Below, in pieces: positions 1 to 9,900 of a stretch of 64,000 nt of DNA. The stretch spans positions 723,326-787,325 of the forward strand of contig JAYKAV010002778.1 of the NCBI GenBank assembly GCA_035582835.1, written 5' to 3'. The position numbers and the translations under genes were made by a program. The notes beneath the pieces are model-generated. The model ran no database searches, was not told the origin of the DNA, and saw only the letters and a program-made list of their open reading frames with translations. How positions within the stretch are numbered: position 1 is the first letter of the stretch; the number at the start of each line of letters is the position of its first letter. The stretch comes from Phoebastria nigripes (taxonomy: Eukaryota > Chordata > Aves > Procellariiformes > Diomedeidae).

Positions 1-2058
1 TTTAATTGTTTAAAAAACCCACACATTCCTTCACAGCAAAAGTGACTACCATGATAGAGGCCTTAATAGTACTAAACACTGCAATCAAAACACAGCAGCA
101 GTTCACTGTATTACAAAAGTTGAACGACTACAGTCGGAACAATTTATGCCAGCTGCTTCTCATGTAAATATACAATACATACATATTTGCCACTATTTTG
201 TTACAAAAACTCATGCCTATGTAGAGAAATAATTTCAACTACCAAAAAAGTAGAAAACACCTAAATACTTATAGTAAGGTATTTTACATGACAGTGGTTC
301 AAACAACACAACATAGAATTACTGTAAGACATTTTTAGTACCCAGTAGTCACAGCTTATTACAAATCTTAAGTCACTGGGAAAAAAAAAAAGCTCAAACA
401 TTTCCTCATGAAATTAAAACATTTGTGAAATTCATTACAAACCTATAATTAAAGTGCACTCAATATGATTGGTACTGTAACTTTATGAAGACTTCTTTAT
501 CCTCTGGATAAAGCAGACTGCTTTATCCAAAGACTGGTGTTAGTAATTTTACTAGAGACCATGCAGGATTTTTCTAAATAGAAAACAGAAAAATAAAAAA
601 AAAAAATTTAGTTGGAATTAATACTATTATAACACATTTTGTAACCTCAGCCTTTGTGTTAGGGAAATTTGCTACTCTTCAAGGTAAATAATAATTTGAT
701 TCTTAGAAACCCCTGCCTCAAAAATCTCAATTTAACTTTGTTAAAAATGTTAAGTCTTATCACTTTATATCCTAAATAGTAATTCTATCTTCTGTAAAAA
801 ATATTTGTCATTTTCCAAAGATAGGATTATAGCTATATCAGAATATCTTTTTATTTTCTGAATACAACTATTTCAGAACACACTTTAAATCATAAAATTC
901 ATCAATGTTAAACTGTGAACTTCTTATCAAAAAGGAAAATGCAGAGCCCATACTAGGTTCCTTTGAAAAAATATACGGAGATTTACAAAGGCAGAGGACA
1001 GATAATATTGAGATCTTAAATATCTTAAAAATGACAGCAAGTATCATAATTTGGGTTTTTTGCATTTTAATTTTGGTAGAATTTTTAACCCCCAAAGAAA
1101 ATATCGTAATAGTAAACACCCCTAAATACTGTCTTAACGTACTTAAGGTAACAATACTTACTGCCAGGCATTGTTAATCAGGAACCTGTCTTCAATTTTG
1201 CAAAAATAATAAGCTATAAAGAAAACAAAAAATTAAGTCAAGACAATAGCTTTAGACAATTTACGTCGAAATATGCACAGAAACTTACACAGAATGAGCC
1301 AAAGTCACATTCTTCAGCTCCAATATCAAAGAGGCTGTTACCACAGAAACCCAGATATCATTTTATCTGACCAGACTATATGTAGGTTTTGCCAGTTCTT
1401 GAAATTTAGACATTCTGTTCTTGCATTTGATGCCCAAATAAACATTTTTCTCCATATTTATTGGGATGACCTTTCGAACTGCCACTGTTTAGGATGCCAA
1501 ATAGTGTAGCCTTACAGGATACTTCCACTTCAAATGTAAATCACAGCACTTCTCCACTAAAATGCCTGTGAAAGGTTTCTGTTCTATACAAAGAAAAACG
1601 ATGCTGAAAAACCTGCGTTGCACTTTATAGGACATTTTTCTCCCAGTATCAAAAAAGACAGATTTTAGATCAGAGAGCAAACTACAATAGCTGCTCAAAG
1701 GATTTTTGATGCAATTAAATATCTTCATACAATTAACTCAACTGAAGTTACAACAATCCGTTTTGGGGATAAAAATAGCCTAATCTACTGTTTAATTAAT
1801 TAGCATTAAAATGCAAATCATTTGAAGATTTTTCTACATTAAAGCAGAGCATTTGGGTTTTATTAACTGCCAAATGCAACTTCCCTGCAAATGTACCTTT
1901 TCACAAACAAGAAAAAAATCTCAGTTAAAGAGACTGAGTGTTGCTGTTTTCAAAGATAAAATAAAAAAATTAAATAAAAGATGTTCAGCTATTAGTTGTT
2001 TATATATGCACACCAAAAAACTGTAATTCCAGACACTGATAATGTGAGAACAAACATT

Positions 2059-2133
2059 TTATTTGGTCACAAAATATGTTTTAATGACCACACACTAAAG
2101 CAATATTCATAGTTGCTAAAAATAAACTTTATT
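2059..2133 (-). terminator. candidate poly(A) signals on the minus strand
   Basis: The plus strand reads TTTATT at 2,059-2,064 and 2,128-2,133, giving AATAAA on the minus strand. They sit in AT-rich sequence about 4.3 kb downstream of the presumed minus-strand first exon. The hexamer is common by chance in such sequence, and the second one is part of a near-palindrome that also gives AATAAA on the plus strand. This is suggestive only. Confidence 0.2.
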
Positions 2134-4072
2134 CTCATTGTACATGTATTTCAATCAAAGGTTCCAAATTGCTGATAGCAACTGTGATTAAAAATAGTGC
2201 TTCAAAGTAATTTATTTAAAATATCCTATCCTATTAGAAGACTGTATGTCCCTCTCCAAGGACAGAGTTAGAAGCAGCATAATTTTGTAAAAGGAAACAT
2301 GTGCTGTGGATTGTGATGTTCAACAGACACATGGAAAAGTGAAATCTCTAATTCAGAGTGTAGTTAAGAACTTAGCTGAGAGATTACAGAAGACAGAATT
2401 ACTGACATATCAGAGCATAAAAATGCAAAGAGCCTGATGAGAGGTTCAAGGGAGTCAAGTGCCAGAGACTCAGAGTGTTTTACTGACCATCACTAGCAAT
2501 CAGGAATTCAATACATTTTGCTAGAACATTATCACTGTTGTTGCTAGCAAAGTCAACTAACTTTAGAAGATATTAATGCAGAAATTACTAGAAAAGTTGT
2601 ATAAGCAACTAAGACAAGTGTTCGAATTGAAGATTTTTGGTTCTGTTTTTAAATAATTCACTGGATTTTTAATCATTTTATGATCTGTAACAGGACCAAA
2701 AATTCAATATGGAGGGGGCCTGGCTTCTACATGCAGAACAGACTACACAATTTCCTCTCCATAAAGTGTTCAATCACTGGCTCATTAGGCCTAGGGCAAA
2801 GTTTAGTCCACAGATGCTGGTATGTGTCACAGTAGAACAGAACTAAACTAAAATTTCCCACCATGAGTCTGCTCTGCTGTTTGCCACTGAATTAAATTTT
2901 ACATATCAAGAGAGGGGAAAAAAAAAAAAAAAACCACAACCAGAATTTGATGAAGTAGAACTTGGCTACAATTAAAAGAGAGAGATGGCAAATCATGAGA
3001 TATAATTCAGTTTCCTAAATAGTCTAACACTTACTGTTTAACATATTCCATGTCATTTTGTGATATTTGACAGATCACCAGAAGCAAGTTAAGGATGTTA
3101 TGTACCTATACAACGTCTCCTGCACCAAAGCAACTGACTCCTGGATATTAAAGAGGTAAATAAGAGTCATGTCTACTTTTCTGTGGAGGACTAAAAGTTA
3201 TTTTGTTTTCCTAAGGATATAATAATGATTCTAAACACAATTATAATCAAAGTGCAATGCTACTGAATGTACCTTAAAAGGCAGATTAACACTTGTATGA
3301 CACAAGTCATTTTTCTTAACAAAAACTTTCAGTTTCGTTTTAAGGAGATTCTACACAATTTGGATAGGAAAGGAAATCCAAGGTCAATTCATTGCTCTAA
3401 CAGATTCAAGCAGCACTAACATAGGAATAAAAATACATTCTGTTCGACTTATTAGTTCTGATCATCTTCTTCCTCCAGTTATATGCTTACATGTGGTTTT
3501 TTTTCATTACTTCAATGTGGGATCTGAAATTAAAGGATAGTTTATAAGCACAAACTATTTCTTATTATCACAAGATTCCATAAATGGCACTAAAAGCCAA
3601 ACAGAAGAGCAGACATCTTTTTCCTGTCTGCTCTAAAACAACAGATCTCTGTAAAAGATCTAAAATGGAAAAATGTATATATCCTTGTGCTACAGATAAA
3701 GAAACAGAAGTCAGCATACCTGAGGTTTTGTATTCTCTTTTAATAAGTCCACCATTATGTTATTCTATTATGTAACACTATAAATGATTAACTTGATTTT
3801 GAGTATTCAAAATGAAATTGCCAGCTGGGCACCTATCCATTCCTCCAAATTACGCCAAAGCACCTCTGACAGTCAGGCAATCCAAGCTGGGCAGGCATGA
3901 ACTGAAAAATTAAAAATACACTGCACATTAAGTTTTTACATCACTTGGTTCCCCACTCATATTTCCTGTTTAAAAAATTAATCAATGCCTTTAGTTTTGA
4001 AGGTAGGCAAATGGCCAGTGCAATGTGAGATTAGTAACTCACACGCTCATTCCTAAATATAGACAGGCTCCA

Positions 4073-4091
4073 ACTACAATTCCCAGAATCC
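4073..4091 (+). promoter_or_regulatory. ZNF143/THAP11-like motif away from the promoter
   Basis: ACTACAATTCCCAGAATCC matches the long ZNF143 (Staf)/THAP11 consensus ACTACAATTCCCAGCATGC at 17 of 19 positions. It sits about 2.4 kb inside the presumed minus-strand gene, away from the CpG island. The match is seen directly and the factor assignment follows the known consensus. Occupancy is unknown. Confidence 0.45.
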
Positions 4092-5038
4092 AAAAAATGG
4101 ATTGGATTATTATGGTTTATCTTAAAATAAGACGGATTTAGACAGCACAGTGCAATTCTGTGAAAGTACCTGACTTGATTTTGAATTAGCTTTCTCAGGT
4201 AGAGAAGCAATGCCACACATGAACTTGGCTGTATTAATGAGGCTACCCTGTTCTCTCACCCAGGAGAGTTCAGCTAAACAGGCACATCTAAAAGGACATT
4301 TGTCCTGTCTCACCTTAGAGAATTCAGTCTTCAGCAGATGGTTTTAGGACAAGAAAAACCCTGCACATTAAATAAGTGTTCCTTAGCAACCCTTCCCACC
4401 ATCTCAAAGGCTAGTTTAACCCAATATCCATTTCATTGGCAAAATTAAAAGCAATTTTCCTATGCCTAGGTACATATATTGCCAGTGGTGGGTTAAAAAT
4501 CCATCAGATAAATAGTTTTTGCTCTATTCCAACTATAGAAAACATGATTTGCTTTTACTTAAAAAAATAAAATATCTTCAAAGTTGTTTAAAAATAACAC
4601 AGTAATTTTACAAGAATTACTTCATTACAGAGTTAGGCTGGGTAGTTAAAATTCACTGATACCAACCAAAGCTGTTTCTAACCTGTACATTTTACAATTT
4701 AGATTTCATAATTAGAAGTGCAATCCCCTTTCATTATACTTGAAGTTCAATTGCCAAGTCTGATTAGTATTCTAATGCCTCCTTCCACTTGCACGTAATA
4801 TAAAATTTGTTTATTCTTTTCTCCTGCACAAGTTTGGATCAGAAGTAGGGAGAAGTTACTCTTCACCATTAACTGCAAACATTTTCATAACAGGATGCCA
4901 AACTTAAATATTTAATTTTAAAAGTTGTTTAATTACAAACTGTATTCCAATTCCCATTTTTGTGAGTTTTTTCCTGAATCAGAAATCAATCCCATTCTAG
5001 TAGCATTTTTTTTTAGACAAATATTAAAAGTGTTATTA

Positions 5039-5071
5039 AAAGGCTTACATAAAATTTATGCGTAAGCCTTT
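5039..5071. repeat. perfect 10-bp inverted repeat with short spacer (hairpin)
   Basis: AAAGGCTTAC (5,039-5,048) and GTAAGCCTTT (5,062-5,071) are exact reverse complements. Inside them ATAAA pairs with TTTAT, leaving a two-base bulge and a minimal loop, so the whole segment could fold into a stem of about 15 pairs. It is too short for a usual microRNA precursor, and no flanking pairing is obvious. Confidence 0.7.
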
Positions 5072-6366
5072 ACATGTATCAGGGCACTACAATCAAGATT
5101 TCAACCCCAAACCACCAATCTCCCAGGGAAGTTTTACCACACGTTTAAGAGCATCCATACACTGAGTCTTCCAGCAAGATGCCCTGAATACTAAAGTTAC
5201 TCAAGAAAACATTCCAAATTTTTTTGAATGCATTACAAAGGCTTCAGGCAGTAGAAGATTACCTCTATCTTCCCAAAGCCTTGGCTGTTACTCCAGTTTT
5301 AGCTTACCTACTCAATTTGCACAGCAAACACCTGATGTAACTTTACAAAGTATAACATCTGGGCTAGCAAACTTGATTTTCACATAGGAATTAAAACTCT
5401 GGTTCTAAGTTACAGGCTTTTCCACAAGTTCTCCAACAGAGAACAGAGATCTCTCAATCCATGCCAGGATCTTTTCTTCCCAGTATCTCAGCTCAAAGTA
5501 CCATGGGATACTTCCCCAGATGTATTCAGCTTAACGAAAGAGAAGTTGTACTATTATTAGTTCTCAGTAATAGGATTTGTGAACTTACACCACACTTATC
5601 TAAAGTATGGCTCCGTGCTGCACAAATAACTTTAAAGTAAAAGATGAAGCTATTTAAGAAAGCTCACAGTGTAGTCCTTTTGTAAATTTGCATTGTGTTC
5701 AGTTAGTGCTTAGCAAGACCTCGCTGTGTTATGGTCCATTTGAAGAAAACCAGCTTAGGGAAATCCCAAAGCCACAGTCCTCCACTGCTTCGCTGCTTTC
5801 AGACCGATACCTCGGGGATGTCTGACCACATCAGACACGACTGACAAGATTTTGACTTATGATCGTCTCACAGAAGGCCTCTACCTCCGGAGGAGCGTCA
5901 TGCAGGCACCGCTCAACAGTGGCAGGACCTCAAGCCCTCTCCTGGGAAAGGCAAGGAGCCACTACAAGCCTCCCGGGACAGCTTTTGCGGTGAGCAGCCC
6001 GGACGGACGGCGGGGAGCCTGCCCGCCGGGAACAGCGCTCAGCAGCGCCCGCAGGGGCACCTCGAGCCGGCTGCCCCGCTGACAGGGCGCGGGGCGCCGG
6101 GGTACGGGCTGAGGCGATGTCCTGCGGCTTCTTCTCCCGCCTCCCTCCGCCAGCCGCCCCCGCCGCCCAGAGGGGTCCCGCCGCGGCAGGTGGGCCCGAG
6201 CCTCCCGTCGCGCCCCCGCCGCCTCTCCTCAGCGCCCGCCCATCTGGCGCGGCCTCCTCGCTCCCAAAAGCGGAAAGCGGGGAAGGGAGCGGAAGAACGG
6301 CAAAAGGAGATGGCTGTGAAGGTGAAGATAACGAAAGGGACCTCTTCCTGGCTGCCCCAGACTCAC

Positions 6367-6440
6367 CTCAGCCACCTCTCCGACTCGGTTTAGCAGCCGC
6401 CATCTTCCCCCCAACCCCCCCCCTTCAGTTGCCTGGGGCG
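6367..6440 (-). other. probable first exon of the minus-strand gene (5' UTR with a short uORF)
   Basis: On the minus strand a G-rich leader (plus-strand C6-AA-C9 at 6,407-6,423) leads to an ATG at 6,403-6,401 in strong context (A at -3, G at +4). The frame starting MAAAKPSRR ends at a TGA at 6,370-6,368, after 11 codons. One base later comes a consensus donor GAG|GTGAGT (exon end 6,367). The ATG therefore either starts a tiny upstream ORF, with the real start in a later exon, or this donor is not the one used. The transcription start is not defined; 6,440 is a nominal 5' limit chosen downstream of the ZNF143 motif. I do not recognise the gene. Confidence 0.45.
6396..6406 (-). promoter_or_regulatory. 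YY1-type motif overlapping the first ATG
   Basis: The minus strand reads AAGATGGCGGC, the classic YY1 5'-leader motif in which the ATG often doubles as a start codon. Its place just inside the probable first exon, about 40 bases from the ZNF143 motif, fits the usual position of such sites near transcription starts. Confidence 0.6.
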
Positions 6441-6444
6441 CAAC

Positions 6445-6463
6445 GCACGCCGGGAGCTGTAGT
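6445..6463 (-). promoter_or_regulatory. ZNF143/THAP11 motif driving the minus-strand gene
   Basis: The minus strand reads ACTACAGCTCCCGGCGTGC, matching ACTACAACTCCCAGCATGC at 16 of 19 positions. All three differences are G for A. It lies immediately upstream of the inferred minus-strand first exon, the usual location for this promoter element. Confidence 0.55.
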
Positions 6464-6638
6464 TCTGTGAGGAGCCCTGCCGTGTCCTTCCTCCGCCCAT
6501 CCCTCCCCACACACGAGCAACGACAGAGGGGTCACGGCGGAAGAAGGAGCACCCCTGGCACGGCTCGGCGGCCCTGGGGCAAGTGGCCGCCCAGGCAGGG
6601 CGGAGCGTGGTCGGGGAGGGCGAAGGGCGCCGCGGGCG

Positions 6639-6657
6639 GACACAACTCCCGGCACCC
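6639..6657 (+). promoter_or_regulatory. weaker ZNF143-like motif facing the plus-strand gene
   Basis: GACACAACTCCCGGCACCC keeps the ACAACTCCC core and the following GGCA of the ZNF143/THAP11 element. It matches about 13 of 19 positions overall and is followed by TTTGCGG. It points opposite to the site at 6,445-6,463. Moderate evidence only. Confidence 0.35.
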
Positions 6658-6761
6658 TTTGCGGCCCAGGCTCGCCGGCGCCTGGAGGCAGAGGGGCGGG
6701 GGCAGCTCGCCGTGCTCGCCCCGCCCCGCCCTCCGGGCCCCGCCCCCGCCTCGCCGGCGTC

Positions 6762-6785
6762 TTCCCGCGCTTCCTGGGTCACGTG
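6762..6785 (+). promoter_or_regulatory. E2F-like, ETS-like and E-box cluster
   Basis: TTCCCGCG (6,762-6,769, E2F-like), CTTCCTG (ETS core on the minus strand) and GTCACGTG (6,778-6,785, USF/MYC-type E-box) lie within 25 bases, just upstream of the inferred plus-strand first exon. The motifs are visible; factor use is inferred. Confidence 0.45.
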
Positions 6786-6866
6786 CCCAGCGCCCCTCCG
6801 CCTCGGGCGGCAGCGGTCGCAGTAGCAGTGGTGCCGGGGGCCGGGGCACCCGCTCTGGTTGGCCGG
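6786..6866 (+). other. candidate non-coding first exon of the plus-strand gene
   Basis: GC-rich sequence after the E-box ends at CCGG|GTGAGC (donor GT at 6,867-6,868). There is no ATG in this segment, so it would be 5' UTR. The true start is unknown and 6,786 is nominal. An alternative upstream donor, GCG|GTGAGC at 5,989/5,990, would serve a different plus-strand exon carrying an open frame from 5,852. I recognise no downstream coding exon, so the gene is not named. Confidence 0.3.
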
Positions 6867-6960
6867 GTGAGCCGAAACCCTGAGGGGGAGGCTCTGTCTG
6901 AGGGAGATTCGGCTGTGCTGCCGCTAAAACCTTCATGTTCCTGTGGTGGCGGCCCTGGCG

Positions 6961-9900
6961 GGTGATGCGTGTGAGGAAAGCTGGTGCTCTGTGAAGGACA
7001 GTAGGGTGCCTGAGAGGGCGAGGGCATTTCGGTTTTTTAAACAATGTGAAGTCAAAGTTGGACCCGAAAACAGTGTTGGCAGAAGATTTTTGGCCTGGCA
7101 GTGTGTTTCTGCCATTATTAGTCAGAACTGGACAGCAGGAGGGAGCTGCGGTTGTGCTCGGCTCCAGTTACCCAAGGACTGAAGGAAGGGGCCAGGCTGG
7201 ACGAGCTGTGCTCGGTGGCTTGACTGAAACCAGTGTTCAACGGTGTACAGACAGTTAGGAATAACCCAAATGGAAATCATGTGAAACAGCTACTGATCCA
7301 AGGCAGCATAATCTCTTAATCTGTTCTCCTTGAAATAATATTACCAGCTTCAAAATCTGATGTATTTGATGCCTTGATTTTCTAGACAGGCAAGGGGAAA
7401 TCTGAAAAGTTTGTTTTCTGTTGCAGATAGTTCCTTCTGAAGGAAGACATGCCAGTCCAACTGTCAAGTTAGGTGGATGAGTCTAAGGTATTCTCCACAT
7501 TTGAGTCTATGTATTTCACTGACTTCAGGTCTGCTTATGTTACATGGGGTGAAAAACTAGCATTTAATTTTCTTATGCTTTTTGAATTTTATTTTCCTTC
7601 CTTTCACCGATAGTAGAAGCAGGATCAGTGTTTCTGACTTCTGTTCCTTGAAAATAATTCCTGAAAATGTGAAACTGGGGAGGTGAGATGTCTCCATGTC
7701 TCGCAGTTTTCAGCAGTATCCAAAATATATGTTAATTTGGGAAGATTGGCAAGACTATCCACATGTGGGTGCTACTGGGGGAGTTAAAAGAGTAAACTAA
7801 TGTCTTTCTTGTTTGTTTATATGATTTCTGAAATATGGCTTACGGTTTTGAACTCTTGGGGCCAAACATAATGAAAATAATAACAGAAATTGAACAGCCT
7901 GCCTTCCATAGATATGCATATTGAGTCACTGCCTACAAAGCATAACCTGTTGGGATTAGAGTGCAATTTGTTAATGTTTCAGCCAACAACAGTCAGCACT
8001 GAGATATTCTGTATAGCTACATTTGTCCTTTGTCCTTCAAGTATAGCTGGTGATAATAATCCTCCTGGTTCTTTTCTGAAACGTAGAAGAAAGTTTTAAT
8101 AAATTTTTCATCAGTCATGGTGTCAACTCATCATGTCAGATGCAGCTTTAGTTCAAAGATCATTGTTCTGACCATCAGCTATAGGCAGTCTGCTCTCTTT
8201 ATTGAAGTGTTTCATTCAAGCTATTTGTCTTATTTTTCTATTAGCTGTGCATAAGGGCATGCAGGCTCCAACGTATTTGTCATGCCATATGGTTTCAGGA
8301 AAATGCTGGCAAATAGTGCAGCTACTAGTTCTTACTAGTTGTCTGAATGAGACAAGCAGCAAGCCAGGTTGGTGTTCATTCAGCCACTNCTCACATATTT
8401 GAATGTAACACTGTGAGTAACATGTCCTGATTTCTCTATTTTTCTTTTGGTTTAAGAGACACTAAAACAATTTAAAACCAAAGTTTCAGTTGTCCGACGT
8501 TACAGCTCCTGTGTCTGTGATGAATACCTTTTATTCTCTGAGGGTTTTTGAAATGTTTTCCTCCATTTTTATTGTGTTACAAACATCTGTGAATATGGAG
8601 TAGACTTACAAAGCTCAAATCATAGAATAAATACAGTGTTGGGATTGATGTTTGAAGAGAGCTGATATGTTTTAAAGCAGGCCTCTTTTATGACATTATT
8701 ACATAAACCATGTGGTAGCTAATATTCAATAAAGTCAGTAAAGCCCTTAGCATAATTGTAGTGCTGTTGTTTAAAACAACTGTTTTCCTAATTCAGTTTC
8801 AAAACAGAGCAAACAGCTGTAGTCTATGAATATGAATGTGTTGATCTCTGTGAGCTTCCCTATGTGTTATGTAATGGGTAGCAAATTTAATTGTGGAATA
8901 CAATAATTTTTCGTTTTAGTGAGGACATCAGAAGAGTATCCAGCCACCTTTCTGTCCAACACCCATTTTTCATTTACTGCCAATGAAAGATGGACCNGAT
9001 CCTTTGACTACATCGAGGGTGACAATCAAACTACCCAGTAAGATTAAGAAAAAGTTTAATTACACACATATGAAATTGCTGCATGGGTAATTTGCAGCCA
9101 AACTGTTTGGTTTTACTTCCCCTCCTCCCAAGCCTATCTAAGTGGACTGGCCAGTTTTGCTTGAACATCTCCTAAATCTTCTGGAGCAACATGCATTCAT
9201 ACATGTGTTAATCCACACATGCACAAAACTCTGTGTCCCGTGTGACCTGCCTTTTTTTTTTTTTTTTTTTTTAAAAGTGATAATCATTACATAGGCATAG
9301 CTTTTAGAGCTTTCACTCTAGAAGTACCTAAAGTGCAAGACAGAAATGTCCTGTTCCGTGGCCAATAATAAAACGTGAATTGCATTAGTAATTTGGCAGT
9401 AGCAGTTCTATTTTCTAATTAGATTACTAATTCACATAAAAGTACTATCAAATGTTCAGTGTCTGCAGCAAAAAGTACCTTAGTTTGAAATGCTAGTGGA
9501 GATTCAAAAGGGTAACAGGAATGGTTAGTTAGCCTTAGATGGTCTAAGAGTATGAGCTCTTTCCAAGGAGTTTTAAAGAAAAGGGAAAAAAAAAAAGAAG
9601 TAACAAATCTCAAAGGAATTAATGTACCCCAACAACAGTATAATGCAGGAATAGTAGAAAGTTAATGTTACTTTTATACCCGTGTAGGAAAGATACAGTT
9701 AAGCTTAAAATGTTGTAGATGATAGAGAAAAATAGATAAGGAAATGTACAGTACTTATCAACAGAGACAAGTGAAGGCTGAACAGGTGAGTGATTTACAG
9801 CTGCTCACCNCTGTGTTGTAAAAATCCATTATAGCAATTCATTTTGGCTTTCAATAGTGAGAAAACAGTAGTTTTCATAGCAATGACTCCGTGGCTTGCT

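Larger units (their letters stand above)
1..5850 (-). other. AT-rich body of a presumed minus-strand gene (introns and/or 3' UTR), exons not recognised
   Basis: This stretch lies downstream, on the minus strand, of the CpG-island promoter near 6,400. It is AT-rich, has many homopolymer A/T runs (for example the A-run around 2,919-2,934), and has no open frame I recognise. Near 2,059-2,133 the minus strand carries two AATAAA hexamers, and the first 300 bases read like 3' UTR. Several short segments are bounded by plausible splice signals and are treated as a finding. I see no LINE, LTR or SINE here. That it belongs to the minus-strand gene is inferred from position only. Confidence 0.35.
5980..6960. 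promoter_or_regulatory. CpG-island bidirectional promoter
   Basis: Sequence composition changes abruptly to GC-rich and CpG-rich, with many GC boxes (GGGGCGGGG and CCGCCCC types). No other CpG island is present in the window outside transposable elements. Outward-facing splice donors flank it: ACTCACC at 6,361-6,367 (minus-strand GTGAGT) and CCGG|GTGAGC at 6,866/6,867 (plus strand). ZNF143-type motifs point both ways, and a YY1 motif and an E-box lie on the two sides. This arrangement is typical of head-to-head housekeeping gene pairs. Open frames of 60-170 codons on both strands here are expected from GC-rich sequence and are not called. Confidence 0.8.

Noticed and set aside
3456..3480. Apparent acidic C-terminus (LEEEDDQN then stop) on the minus strand
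   Set aside because: A TAA lies immediately upstream in the same frame with no acceptor between them, so it cannot be the end of a longer frame.
6117..7044. Numerous overlapping frames of 60-170 codons on both strands in the CpG island
   Set aside because: GC-rich sequence lacks stop codons. The products are low-complexity and the frames contradict each other and the splice donors.
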